The position numbers were made by a program, and so were the translations under genes. Below the pieces are notes generated by a model. That model saw nothing but the letters and a program-made list of their open reading frames with translations. It ran no database searches and was not told the origin of the DNA. Below, one piece after another: positions 37,321 to 46,442 of a stretch of 64,000 nt of DNA; the first letter of the stretch is position 1, and every line of letters begins with the position of its first letter. The stretch comes from Silanimonas sp. (GTDB taxonomy: Bacteria > Pseudomonadota > Gammaproteobacteria > Xanthomonadales > Xanthomonadaceae), in the NCBI RefSeq assembly GCF_027531545.1, contig NZ_JAPZSC010000010.1:107523-171522 (forward strand), in the 5' to 3' direction.

Positions 37321-38211
37321 ATGCACCGCACATACGCGCCCCGCTTCGCCCTTCTCTTGATCCTCGCCATGCTCTCCGGCTGCGCCGGCTTCGGGGGCCG
37401 CGAGGACACACGCCCCAGCGACGCCACCGACCGACGCAACACCGCGCGCAACGTCGACCACGGCCCTTGGCCGAACCCGGCCACCCGCCAGCTCGTCGTC
37501 GTGCTGACGCCGAACTGGGACGCGCCGCAGGGCCGCCTCGCGCGCTTCGAGCGGGACGCGGGCGGTGCGTGGCGACCCGTCGGCGCGAGCTTCCCAGTGA
37601 TGGTGGGTCGCAGCGGCAGTGCTTGGGGCCTCGGCGTTCATGCGCCGCAGACCGACGGTCCGCGAAAGGCGGAAGGCGACGGCCGCGCGCCCGCGGGCGT
37701 ATTCGCCATCGGCCCCGCGTTCGGTTACGCGGACAGCGCCTCGACGCGCCTCGCGTACATGCCGATGCAGCGCGAGCACTGGTGCATCGACGTGCCGGGC
37801 TCGCCCGATTACAACCGCATCGTCGATACCCGCGAGGTCGGCGCGAAAGCCATCGAAGGCAGCACCGAACCGATGCGCCGCGACCTGCACAAGGACGGCG
37901 ACCAGCGCTATCGCCTTGGTTTCGTCATCGAGCACAACGCCATGGGCGTCGACCGCGCGGGCAGCTGCATCTTCGCCCACCTCTGGAAAGGGCCGGACGT
38001 GCCCACCGCTGGCTGCACGGCGATGGCCGACGCCGACATGGCCACGCTGCTCGGCTGGCTCGACCCGGCCGCGACGCCGCGCTTCGTGCTGCTGCCGGTA
38101 CAGGCCTATGCGCGCCTCCAGGCTGCGTGGGACCTGCCCGCACCGGGCAGCGGCAACCCGAATGCCGGCCCCGCCGGTGCGACACCGGCCGGCCGGGACG
38201 CCCACGAATGA
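37321..38211 (+). CDS. L,D-transpeptidase (YkuD) family lipoprotein
   Basis: Lipobox (MLSGCAGF); YkuD-type segment GFVIEHNAMGVDRAGSCIFAHLWKGPDVPTAGCTAM. Confidence 0.82.
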   Translation: MHRTYAPRFALLLILAMLSGCAGFGGREDTRPSDATDRRNTARNVDHGPWPNPATRQLVVVLTPNWDAPQGRLARFERDAGGAWRPVGASFPVMVGRSGSAWGLGVHAPQTDGPRKAEGDGRAPAGVFAIGPAFGYADSASTRLAYMPMQREHWCIDVPGSPDYNRIVDTREVGAKAIEGSTEPMRRDLHKDGDQRYRLGFVIEHNAMGVDRAGSCIFAHLWKGPDVPTAGCTAMADADMATLLGWLDPAATPRFVLLPVQAYARLQAAWDLPAPGSGNPNAGPAGATPAGRDAHE

Positions 38212-39461
38212 GCGGCGCCGCGAAGGTCTTCCTCGGCCTGCTGCTCGGCGCCGTCCTCGGCCTCGTCCTCGACGCGACCGCACCGGCGGCGGCACAGCAC
38301 GCGGCCGCGATCGCGCAGCCCATTGGCCGGCTGTGGCTCAATGCGCTGCAGATGACCATCGTCCCGCTGGTGATGGGGCTGCTGATCGTCGGCGTGGCGC
38401 AGGCGAGTGATGCCGCGGCCTCGGGGCGCATCGCGCGGCGCACGCTGGCGTGGATCCTCGGCCTCGCGACGGCCTCGGCGGTGTTCACCGCGTTCTTCGC
38501 GCCCTTCCTGCTGTCGTTCGCGCCGCGCAGCGATGCGCTCACCGAAGCCCTGCACGCGGCCACCGGCACCGTCGCCGCACCAGAGGGCAGCGTCGCCGCC
38601 AGCCTCGCCGCCCTCGTGCCCACCAATGCCATCGCCGCCGCCGCGCAGGGCGCCATCGTGCCGCTGGTGGTGTTCACCCTGCTGTTCGCCTTCGCATTGA
38701 CGCGCATCCCCGCCGAACGCCGCGCACCGGTGCTGGCGCTGGCACAGGGCGTGGCCGACGCGATGATCGTGATCGTGCACTGGGTGCTGAAGGTTGGTCC
38801 GCTCGGCGTTTTCGCGCTGATCCTCCCCGTCACCGTGCAGGCCGGCGGCAGCGTGCTCGGCGCACTGGGCGTGCACGTGGCCGTGCTGATCGCCACCTAC
38901 CTCGTGATCACCGCCTCGCTGTACGTGCTCGCGCCGCTCGGCGGCGGCGAGCCGCTGCGCCGTTTCGCCAGCGCCATCCTCCCGGCGCAGGTCGTCGCCG
39001 CCAGCACGCAGAGTTCGCTGGCCAGCCTGCCAGCCATGCTGCAGGCGTCGAACGAACGCTTCGGCTACCCGCCGCAAATCGGCGCGCTCGTGCTGCCGCT
39101 GGCGGTCTCGCTGTTCCGCATCACTAGCCCGGCGCAGTACCTCGGCGTGATGAGCTTCATCGCCTGGGCCTACGGCATTGAACTCGATGCCACGACGATC
39201 GCCACGTGCATCGCGCTGGCCGTGGTGATCAGCCTCGGCTCGGTGGGCCTGCCGGGCCAGGCCAGCTTCATGGGCACCAACCTGCCGATCGTGCAGGCCG
39301 CCGGATTGCCTGTTGAACCGCTGGGCCTGCTGCTTGCGGTCGACCTGATCCCCGACGTGTTTTCCACCGTCGGCAACGTCAGCGCCGACCTCACGGTGGC
39401 GAGCAAGGTGGCGCGTGCCGAGGCGGCGGAACCTTCGACGACACCGACCCCTTCCATGTAG
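38208..39461 (+). CDS. Dicarboxylate/amino acid:cation symporter (DAACS family)
   Basis: VFLGLLLGAVLGLVLD...; NALQMTIVPLVMGLLIVGVAQASDA; AASTQSSLASLPAMLQAS; PGQASFMGTNLPIVQAAGLPVEPLGLLLAVDLIPDVFSTVGNV. Confidence 0.92.
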   Translation: MSGAAKVFLGLLLGAVLGLVLDATAPAAAQHAAAIAQPIGRLWLNALQMTIVPLVMGLLIVGVAQASDAAASGRIARRTLAWILGLATASAVFTAFFAPFLLSFAPRSDALTEALHAATGTVAAPEGSVAASLAALVPTNAIAAAAQGAIVPLVVFTLLFAFALTRIPAERRAPVLALAQGVADAMIVIVHWVLKVGPLGVFALILPVTVQAGGSVLGALGVHVAVLIATYLVITASLYVLAPLGGGEPLRRFASAILPAQVVAASTQSSLASLPAMLQASNERFGYPPQIGALVLPLAVSLFRITSPAQYLGVMSFIAWAYGIELDATTIATCIALAVVISLGSVGLPGQASFMGTNLPIVQAAGLPVEPLGLLLAVDLIPDVFSTVGNVSADLTVASKVARAEAAEPSTTPTPSM

Positions 39462-39515
39462 TTTTTGTTGCACTTTTGTGACTTGATGGGTGCCTTCCCC
39501 ACGAGGACGCCCGCC

Positions 39516-40673
39516 ATGTCACGCACGCCGCTGATCATCGCCCTGGGCCTGGGGCTCGCGTCCGTGGCCCGCGCGGAAATCCCGCTCGGCGATCTTGCCG
39601 GCGCGCAGGTGGGCCTGGAAGGCCTGGTGCAGTGGGACATCAACGACTTCGACAACGACCGTGCCGATCTCAACGGTCGCGGCCCCGATGATCGCGAGCA
39701 GGGCATCCGCCGCGCCGAACTGGTGTTGAAGGGGCGTGGCAAGGCCGGCGTGGTCGACTGGACGCTGGGCTACGACGCCGAGGCGGAGCGCGCGCTCGAC
39801 GTGAACCTGCGCTGGAAGACCGCGTTGGGCAGCGTCACGGTGGGGCAGTTCAAGCAGCCGAACGGCCTCGAGGAACTCAGCAGCACGCGCAGCAACGATT
39901 TCGTCAGCAAGCACACGGCCGGCAACCTGTTCGCGCTGGGTCGCCGCCTCGGCGTCGGCTGGGCCCGCGAGGGCAGCAGCGGCGGCGCGCAGGCGAGCGG
40001 ATTCACGCGCGAACTGAGCCGCGGCTTCAACCGCGGGCGCGGCTGGTCGGCGCGCGGGTGGTGGTCGCCGCTGAACGCCGATGGCGAGGTGCTGCACTTG
40101 GGCGCCTCGTGGGTATCGGCCGACACGCCCGGCGACCGCAGCCGGGTGAGGGTGCGCCCGAACGCGGATTTCGCCACCGTGCGCCTGCTGGATGCCGGCG
40201 CCTTCACCAATACCGATGCCCAGCAGACGCTGGGGCTGGAAGCGCTTTGGATGAAAGACACCTGGCGCGTGCAGGCAGAACTGTTCCAGTCCCGCATCGA
40301 CCGCTACGCCGTGGCCGGGGCCCCGGCACTCGGCCGGGCGTTCGACGCCCGTGCCTGGGCATTGCAGGGCGTTTGGAACGTGGGCGGTCCTGGCTTCGGC
40401 TACAAGGGCGGCGTGCCGGTCACGAACGTGCCCGCAACCGGTGAGCGGCTCTGGCAGGTGACCCTGCGCTGGGACGGTGCCGATCTCGATGACGGTGCCG
40501 TGCGCGGCGGCCGCGGCCGGGCGCTCACGATCGGTGCGAACGCGTATCTGGGCGCGCACCTGAAGCTGATGGGCAACGTCGTGAAGCTATGGACGGAACG
40601 CACTCCGATCGGCGGCGCGGCCGTGGTCGACAACCCCACCATCGCCGAACTTCGCCTGCAGCTGCACTGGTAG
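39516..40673 (+). CDS. Porin (OprO/OprP-like)
   Basis: Signal peptide; LNGRGPDDREQGIRRAELVLKGRGKAGVVDWTLGYD..; TVGQFKQPNGLEELSSTRSNDFVSK; terminal LQLHW. Confidence 0.85.
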   Translation: MSRTPLIIALGLGLASVARAEIPLGDLAGAQVGLEGLVQWDINDFDNDRADLNGRGPDDREQGIRRAELVLKGRGKAGVVDWTLGYDAEAERALDVNLRWKTALGSVTVGQFKQPNGLEELSSTRSNDFVSKHTAGNLFALGRRLGVGWAREGSSGGAQASGFTRELSRGFNRGRGWSARGWWSPLNADGEVLHLGASWVSADTPGDRSRVRVRPNADFATVRLLDAGAFTNTDAQQTLGLEALWMKDTWRVQAELFQSRIDRYAVAGAPALGRAFDARAWALQGVWNVGGPGFGYKGGVPVTNVPATGERLWQVTLRWDGADLDDGAVRGGRGRALTIGANAYLGAHLKLMGNVVKLWTERTPIGGAAVVDNPTIAELRLQLHW

Positions 40674-42074
40674 CGCGTCCGCGGCCCCGGGCAGTCGCAC
40701 GTCGACGCCCAGCCCACCCCACTCGGAATCGCGCAGCGTGATCGTGCCCTCGTGCCGCGCCAGCACGGAGCGCACGATCGACAAACCAAGGCCGCTGCCG
40801 GTGGCGCCGCTGCCCAGTTCGCGATGGAAGCGATCGAACACCCGCTCGCGGGCTTCGACGGGCAGGCCGGGGCCGGAATCGTCGATCCGCAGAAGCGCGC
40901 CAGCGCCCTGCGTCCCGACCTCGATGCGGATCCGGCCACCGTCGGGCGTGTAGCGGAACGCGTTGTCGAGCAGGTTGCGCACCATGATGCCGAGGGCGAT
41001 CTCGTCGCCCAACACGGGGACATGCTCGTCACCGGTCACTTCGAGCTGCAGGCCGCGCCCGAAACCCGCGACCCCGAGCTCCGCCGCCTCGCGCCGCACG
41101 AGGGCCGCGAGGTCGATCGCGCCGCGGCCAAGCAATGCAGCGCCGGGCAACACGGATTCCTGCCTCGCCAAGTCGAGCATCTGCGCGATCACGCGCTCCA
41201 TCCTCACCAGCGCGCGATCGACGCGTGCCGCCAGCCGGTCGCGGGCCGCGGCGTCCTCCTCGGCGTGGCAGTTGGCCGCGTGGACGCGCAAGGCCGCGAG
41301 CGGCGTGCGCAGTTCATGCGCGGCATCCGCCGTGAATCGGCGCTCGCGCTCCAGCGCGGTCCGCATGCGGTCGAACAGGCCGTTGATGGCGCGCACCAGA
41401 CCACCGAGTTCCAGCGGCACGGAATCAGGCTCGATCGGCGTCAGGTCATGGCCGGCGCGGCGCTCGATGCCATCGACGATGCGCGCGAGGCCACGGGCGG
41501 CGAACTCCAGCACCACCCAGAGCATCAGCACGAGCACGGGCAGGCCGAAAAGCAGGGGGAGCAGCGTGCCGCGGGCGATGCCGGTGGCGAGCTCCTCGCG
41601 GATCTCGCCCTCTTCGGCCGCCTGCACCCACAGGCCCTCGCGGCTGCGCAGCGTGAACACGCGCCACGGCTGGCCCTCGAGCTCGACGTCGGCGAAGCCT
41701 GATGCCAGCGCAGCCAGCGGCGTGGCGGGGCCGCTCTCCGAGCGCAGCAGGAGCCGGCCTTCGGCATCGCGCACCTGGAAGGCCAGCTTGGTTTCGTAAA
41801 CGTGGCCGTCGGCACTCACGAGGGCATCGCCCCGGCCTTCGGCGTCGCCGTGCCACACCTCGATCAGCGACGGGGCGCCGTCGGCCTGCGGCAGGTCCTC
41901 GACGTGCGGCGCGACGAGGGCCGACAGCACCCGGGCCGAGTGCGCGAGCTTGGCGTCGAACAGTTCGGCCGCCTCGGTGCGGCCTTCGCGGTAACTGAAG
42001 AACGCCGCCACGGCCGACACGCCACAGACCACGACGACCAGCGCGGCGAGGAGAAGAAGGCGCGCCGACCTCAT
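40587..42074 (-). CDS. Two-component sensor histidine kinase (QseC/PmrB-like)
   Basis: ADAAHELRTPLAALRVHAA; N, G1 and G2 boxes (NAFRYTPDGGRIRIEV; DSGPGLP; GSGLGLSIVRSV). Confidence 0.92.
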   Translation of the reverse strand: MRSARLLLLAALVVVVCGVSAVAAFFSYREGRTEAAELFDAKLAHSARVLSALVAPHVEDLPQADGAPSLIEVWHGDAEGRGDALVSADGHVYETKLAFQVRDAEGRLLLRSESGPATPLAALASGFADVELEGQPWRVFTLRSREGLWVQAAEEGEIREELATGIARGTLLPLLFGLPVLVLMLWVVLEFAARGLARIVDGIERRAGHDLTPIEPDSVPLELGGLVRAINGLFDRMRTALERERRFTADAAHELRTPLAALRVHAANCHAEEDAAARDRLAARVDRALVRMERVIAQMLDLARQESVLPGAALLGRGAIDLAALVRREAAELGVAGFGRGLQLEVTGDEHVPVLGDEIALGIMVRNLLDNAFRYTPDGGRIRIEVGTQGAGALLRIDDSGPGLPVEARERVFDRFHRELGSGATGSGLGLSIVRSVLARHEGTITLRDSEWGGLGVDVRLPGAADALPVQLQAKFGDGGVVDHGRAADRSAFRP

Positions 42075-42733
42075 GCCGGCACCGACAGCGTGTAGCCCAC
42101 GCCGCGCACGGTGCGGATCAGGTCGGCGTCGAGCCGCTTGCGCAGGTGGTGCACGTGCACTTCGAGCGAATTGCTGGCCACGTCCTCGTCCCAGCCGTAG
42201 ATGGCCTGCTGCAGCGCATCGCGCGTCAGGATGCGGCCGGGCTGTTCCATCAAGGCACGGAGCAGGGCGAACTCGCGGCGCGGCAAATCGATGATGCGCC
42301 CCTGCCAGTGCACGCTGAGCGTCGCCGGATCGAGGCGCAGCGCGCCGTGCGAGAGCGTGGACTGGGCCTGCCCTTGCGCGCGGCGATGCAACGCCCGCAG
42401 GCGGGCAAGCAGTTCGTTCGGGTCGAAGGGCTTGCCGAGGAAATCGTCGGCGCCGAGGTCCAGCGCCTCGATGCGGTCGCTGACGCGGTCACGGGCGGTC
42501 AGCACGAGGATCGGCACGCGGCGCCCCTCCTGCCGCGCGGTGCGGATCACCTGCACGCCGTCCATCCGCGGCAGGCCGAGATCGAGCACCACCGCGTCGA
42601 AGCCACCGTCACGGATGGCCGTCAGCGCGGCGACGCCATCCTGCACCCAGTCCACCGCGATCGCCGCCCGGCGCAGGGCCGTCTGAAGGCCCTCGCCGAG
42701 CGAGGCGTCGTCTTCCACCAACAGGATTCGCAT
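42071..42733 (-). CDS. OmpR/PhoB-family response regulator
   Basis: MRILLVEDDASLGEGLQTALRRAAIAVDWV...; AVVLDLGLPRMDG; winged-helix NSLEVHVHHLRKRLDADLIRTVRGVGYTL. Confidence 0.95.
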   Translation of the reverse strand: MRILLVEDDASLGEGLQTALRRAAIAVDWVQDGVAALTAIRDGGFDAVVLDLGLPRMDGVQVIRTARQEGRRVPILVLTARDRVSDRIEALDLGADDFLGKPFDPNELLARLRALHRRAQGQAQSTLSHGALRLDPATLSVHWQGRIIDLPRREFALLRALMEQPGRILTRDALQQAIYGWDEDVASNSLEVHVHHLRKRLDADLIRTVRGVGYTLSVPA

Positions 42734-42749
42734 GGCTGGAGTCTAGGCG

Positions 42750-43445
42750 TCAGCCCTCCAGCGCGGCCAGCGCGGCTTCGATCTCGCCGCGACGGCCGGC
42801 GTCGGCCGATTCACGACCGGGGCGCGGCGGTGCGGCGAGGGCCTTGCGGAAGGCCGCCACGGCGCCGGCATCGTCGCCCTGGTCGCGCAGGAAGTCGGCC
42901 CAGAAGTAGTTGCTGTCGATGCCCGCGGGGTTCATCCGCAGGCCCGCCTGCAGGTGCTCGCGCGCGGCATCCTCGTCGCCGAAGCCGACCGGCCAACCGG
43001 GCACCTGGTAGTAGAGGCTGCCGAGGCTGGTGTGCGCCGAACCGTCGAGGACGGCGTTGTCGATGGCGAGCGCGGCTTCGAAATCGGCCTTGGCCTTCTT
43101 CACCAGCGAGAGGGCCCCGAGCCCGCCCTTCGCGCCGGCCCACGAGGCTTCGATGATCCCTCGCCAGGTCAGCGCGGCGGCATCGCGCGGGTGTGCGGCG
43201 ACGACGGCATCGGCCTCTTTCGCCAGCGTCTCGAACGCGGCGGCCTGCGCATTGGCGGCCATGCCGTACTTGATCTCGGCCCAGCGGGCCTGCAGCCCGG
43301 CGACCGTCGACGCCTCGCTCGCGGCGACCGTGGACGCCACGGCGGGCGCGTCGGCGGCGCGGACGGAGGTCGCGACGAACAGTCCGGTGACAGGCAACAG
43401 CCCGGCAAGGATCGCCACGGCAAGGGGATGACGGAAGGCATTCAT
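42750..43445 (-). CDS. Exported TPR-containing protein
   Basis: Signal peptide; KADFEAALAIDNAVLDGSAHTSLGSLYYQVPGWPVGFGDEDAAREHLQAGLRMNPAGIDSNYFWADFLRDQGD... Confidence 0.82.
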   Translation of the reverse strand: MNAFRHPLAVAILAGLLPVTGLFVATSVRAADAPAVASTVAASEASTVAGLQARWAEIKYGMAANAQAAAFETLAKEADAVVAAHPRDAAALTWRGIIEASWAGAKGGLGALSLVKKAKADFEAALAIDNAVLDGSAHTSLGSLYYQVPGWPVGFGDEDAAREHLQAGLRMNPAGIDSNYFWADFLRDQGDDAGAVAAFRKALAAPPRPGRESADAGRRGEIEAALAALEG

Positions 43446-44278
43446 GGGAGGGACTCCAGGGCGGTGTCGGAAACGACGGGGGCGGCGGCGCGGGCGAAGC
43501 GCCGCACGGTGGGAAGTTGCTTGGCGAGCGCGCGATCGACGAGCTCGGGCAGAAGGCCGTTGAGGCGGGCGAACAGGCGCTCGGGCCAGCCGAGCTGACG
43601 ACGGCGCGTGCCGGCCTCGATGGCCTCGAGCAAAGCGGCGGCGACCTGATCGGCATCGTCGACGGCCACGCCGAGTTCGGCGTTCATCGCGTCGACCGCC
43701 ACGCTGTTCAATGCCGTGCGTGTCGCACGCGGCGAGAGGTACTGCACGCGCAGCGGGGTGTCGGCGTGTTCGCGCGCGAGCGCTTCGAGGAAACCGCGCA
43801 GGCCGAACTTGCTGGCGCTGTAGGCGGCGAAGCCGGGGTAGCCGAGGCTGCCGAAGGTCGAACCGATGCCGACGACACCGGCCTCCGGAAGACGCATCAA
43901 CGAGGGCAACAGGGCGCGCACCAGCAGCATCGGTGCGACGAGATTCGTGGCGACCTGGGCCTGCACATCGACGACGCTGCTGTGCTCGAACAGGCCAAAA
44001 CGCGAATCCGCCGCCCCGAGGATCAGCAGCGACACCGGAATCGGCGCCGCGGCCACCGCGCGGCGGACCGCGTCGATGCCGTCCGTCGTGGCCAGGTCGG
44101 CCACCACGGGACGGATGGCGCCCGGACGCGCACGCGCCGCGAGCGCATGCAGCGCATCGGCACGGCGTCCGACGGCGTACACGGTGGCGCCGGCCTCGGC
44201 GAGGCGCAGTGCCAGGCATTGGCCGATGCCGCCGCTGGCCCCGGTGAGCAGGACGCCGCGACCGGCGACGCCGTTCAA
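43442..44278 (-). CDS. SDR family NAD(P)-dependent oxidoreductase
   Basis: GRGVLLTGASGGIGQCLALRLAEAGATVYAVGRR; YSASKFGLRGF catalytic YxxxK. Start inferred as TTG at 44278 in a TTGA overlap. Confidence 0.88.
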   Translation of the reverse strand: MNGVAGRGVLLTGASGGIGQCLALRLAEAGATVYAVGRRADALHALAARARPGAIRPVVADLATTDGIDAVRRAVAAAPIPVSLLILGAADSRFGLFEHSSVVDVQAQVATNLVAPMLLVRALLPSLMRLPEAGVVGIGSTFGSLGYPGFAAYSASKFGLRGFLEALAREHADTPLRVQYLSPRATRTALNSVAVDAMNAELGVAVDDADQVAAALLEAIEAGTRRRQLGWPERLFARLNGLLPELVDRALAKQLPTVRRFARAAAPVVSDTALESLP

Positions 44279-44976
44279 GCGGCCACCGCCAGCGAGGGCG
44301 CGTTGCGCAGGCCCTGGAACACCGCGCCATACAGGCCGTAGAACATCCGTGCCGCGTGCACCACGGCCGCCTGGTCGGACGGTTCGTGCAGGCGGTCCAT
44401 CAGGCCTTCGTAGAAGCCGGTGTGCTCGACGTCGAGGCTGCCGTGCGAGCGCAGGTAGCGGAACGCCTTCTTCGGCAGCCCGAGCGTGGTTTCGATGACA
44501 TCCGCCGCGCGTGTCGCCAGCGCGACGCTGGTGCCTTCGAGCACCAGCACCATGCCGAAGAAGCCGACCGGGTTGCCGCGATGGATGGTGTCGTAGGCGT
44601 AGGCGACCATCAGTTCGGTCGCCGGCGAGGGGCCGGCTTCGAGCACGGCGGCGCGCGACACGCCCAGCGTCTCGAGGTCGTCGAGGATCCACTCCTGGTG
44701 GCCGACCTCCTCCTCGATGTACTCGGCGATGGCCTCGCGCAACCATTCGAGGCGCGCCGGCAGGCGGCTGCCGCAGGCCATCAGCAGCGGCGTGGTGTGG
44801 CGGACGTGGTGGTAGGCCTGGATGAGGAAGGCGATGTAGTCCTCGCGGGAGACGCGGCCCTGCACTGCCTCGCCGAGGATCAGCAGGGCTTGGAAGGCCG
44901 CGCGCGCCTCGGCGCTCTGCGCGATGAGGCGAGCGTGGAAGCCGCCGATCTCGGGCAGCGGGCTGAAGGTCTTCAT
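44275..44976 (-). CDS. Iron-containing redox enzyme family protein (TenA/heme-oxygenase-like diiron fold)
   Basis: YIAFLIQAYHHVRHTTPLLMACGSRLP...YIEEEVGHQEWILDDLETLG...LEGTSVALA...HGSLDVEHTGFYEGLMDRL: ligand-like E/H positions on helices. Confidence 0.82.
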   Translation of the reverse strand: MKTFSPLPEIGGFHARLIAQSAEARAAFQALLILGEAVQGRVSREDYIAFLIQAYHHVRHTTPLLMACGSRLPARLEWLREAIAEYIEEEVGHQEWILDDLETLGVSRAAVLEAGPSPATELMVAYAYDTIHRGNPVGFFGMVLVLEGTSVALATRAADVIETTLGLPKKAFRYLRSHGSLDVEHTGFYEGLMDRLHEPSDQAAVVHAARMFYGLYGAVFQGLRNAPSLAVAA

Positions 44977-46442
44977 GGATGGACGCTCTCGTGGACAGGA
45001 GGAGAAAGGGCAGTGCGCGCATGCGGATCGGGCGCGGCGACCATGGCGGCGCCGTAGCGCTGCATCAGCGCCTCGCGCCGCGGCCGGCCGTTGCCGGTGA
45101 GCAGGCCATTGGCGACGGTGAAGGGTTCGTCCGCGGGCAGCACGGCGGCCACGCGCGCGTAGTCGGGCAAGCCAGCGTTGACTTCGGCCACCGCGCGCTC
45201 GAGCGCCGCGGGGGAGGCATCGGCGCGGCGCGGCACCAGCACGGCGGCGCCTTGCACGCGGCCCTCGCCCCAGACGAAGGCCTGGGCGATCAGCGGGTGC
45301 TGCACCAGTTCGCTTTCCAGCCATTCGGGGCTGACGTTGCGACCCCAGGCGGTGATGTACATCGCCTTGCGGCGGCCGCGGAGGTGCAGGAAGCCTTCGC
45401 TGTCGAACTCACCGAGATCGCCCGTCGCGTACGCACCGGGAGCGCGCAGCGGCTCGCCGGTGTAGCCGAGGAAGGCAGGGCCGTCGACCCACACCTCGCC
45501 CTCGCCGTCGACGCGAATCCGCGCATGCGGCAAGGCACGGCCGACGCTGCCGGCACGCTGTGCGCCCGGGCGGTTCAGGGCGACGACCGAGGCACATTCG
45601 CTCAGGCCATAGCCTTCGAAGACGGGCAAGCCGAGGGCCGCGGCGCGGCCGAGCAGGCTGAGCGGCACGCGGGCGCCGCCGACGGCGATCATCCGCAGCG
45701 AACGCGGCAAGGCCGCACCGGCTTCGGCCGCCTGCACCAGCCCCTGCAGCAATTGCGGCACGAGGATGATCGACTCCGGCGCATGGCGATGCAGCGTGGC
45801 CAGCAGGGCCTGCAGGTCGAGGCCGGCGCTGCCGCGATGGCCGACCGTGGCCAGCGAGGGCAGATGCACTTCGCCACCCGCCAGCAGCGGTGCATAGAGC
45901 CCGCCGACCGTTTCCAGCAACACGCCCAAGGGCAGCAGGCACAGATGGCGGCGCACGCCCAAGGTGGCCATGGCCTGCACCAGCGAAGCGGCAACGCGCT
46001 CCGGCAACGCGCGGTCGAGGCAGACGCCCTTCGGGGCGCCGGTACTGCCGGAGGTGTAGGTGACGATCGCGGTGCCCGCCGGCAAGGCGCAAGGCGAGGC
46101 ATCGAGCGTCCGCCACTGCAGTCGGTCCAGCGGCGATTCCGCCGCGGCAGGCAGGGCCATGGCCACGGCCGACTGCGCGGCATGCGCCGCCTGCGCTTCG
46201 GTGAAGAACGGCGGCAGGGCGATGTGCGGGCGCGCGCTCGCCGCGAGGGCGAGATCGAGCACGGCGGCGGCCAAGCCGTTGTCGAGGCGACTGGCGACCG
46301 CGCCCGGCGGCAGCGTCTCGAGCTGGTCGCGGCAGCGCGACACCGCATCGCGCAAGGCGGAGGCCGTGAGCGCCTGCTCGCCGTCGTGCATCAGCACGTC
46401 GCGGGCGGCGCGATCGGCGAGTGACTGCAGGACGGCGCTCAC
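44973..46442 (-). CDS. AMP-binding acyl-CoA synthetase/ligase-like protein
   Basis: IVTYTSGSTGAPKGV; VFEGYGLSECASVVALNRPG; YATGDLGEFDSEGFLHLRGRRKAMYITAWGRNVSPEWLE. GTG start in GTGA overlap. Confidence 0.92.
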   Translation of the reverse strand: MSAVLQSLADRAARDVLMHDGEQALTASALRDAVSRCRDQLETLPPGAVASRLDNGLAAAVLDLALAASARPHIALPPFFTEAQAAHAAQSAVAMALPAAAESPLDRLQWRTLDASPCALPAGTAIVTYTSGSTGAPKGVCLDRALPERVAASLVQAMATLGVRRHLCLLPLGVLLETVGGLYAPLLAGGEVHLPSLATVGHRGSAGLDLQALLATLHRHAPESIILVPQLLQGLVQAAEAGAALPRSLRMIAVGGARVPLSLLGRAAALGLPVFEGYGLSECASVVALNRPGAQRAGSVGRALPHARIRVDGEGEVWVDGPAFLGYTGEPLRAPGAYATGDLGEFDSEGFLHLRGRRKAMYITAWGRNVSPEWLESELVQHPLIAQAFVWGEGRVQGAAVLVPRRADASPAALERAVAEVNAGLPDYARVAAVLPADEPFTVANGLLTGNGRPRREALMQRYGAAMVAAPDPHARTALSPPVHESVHP

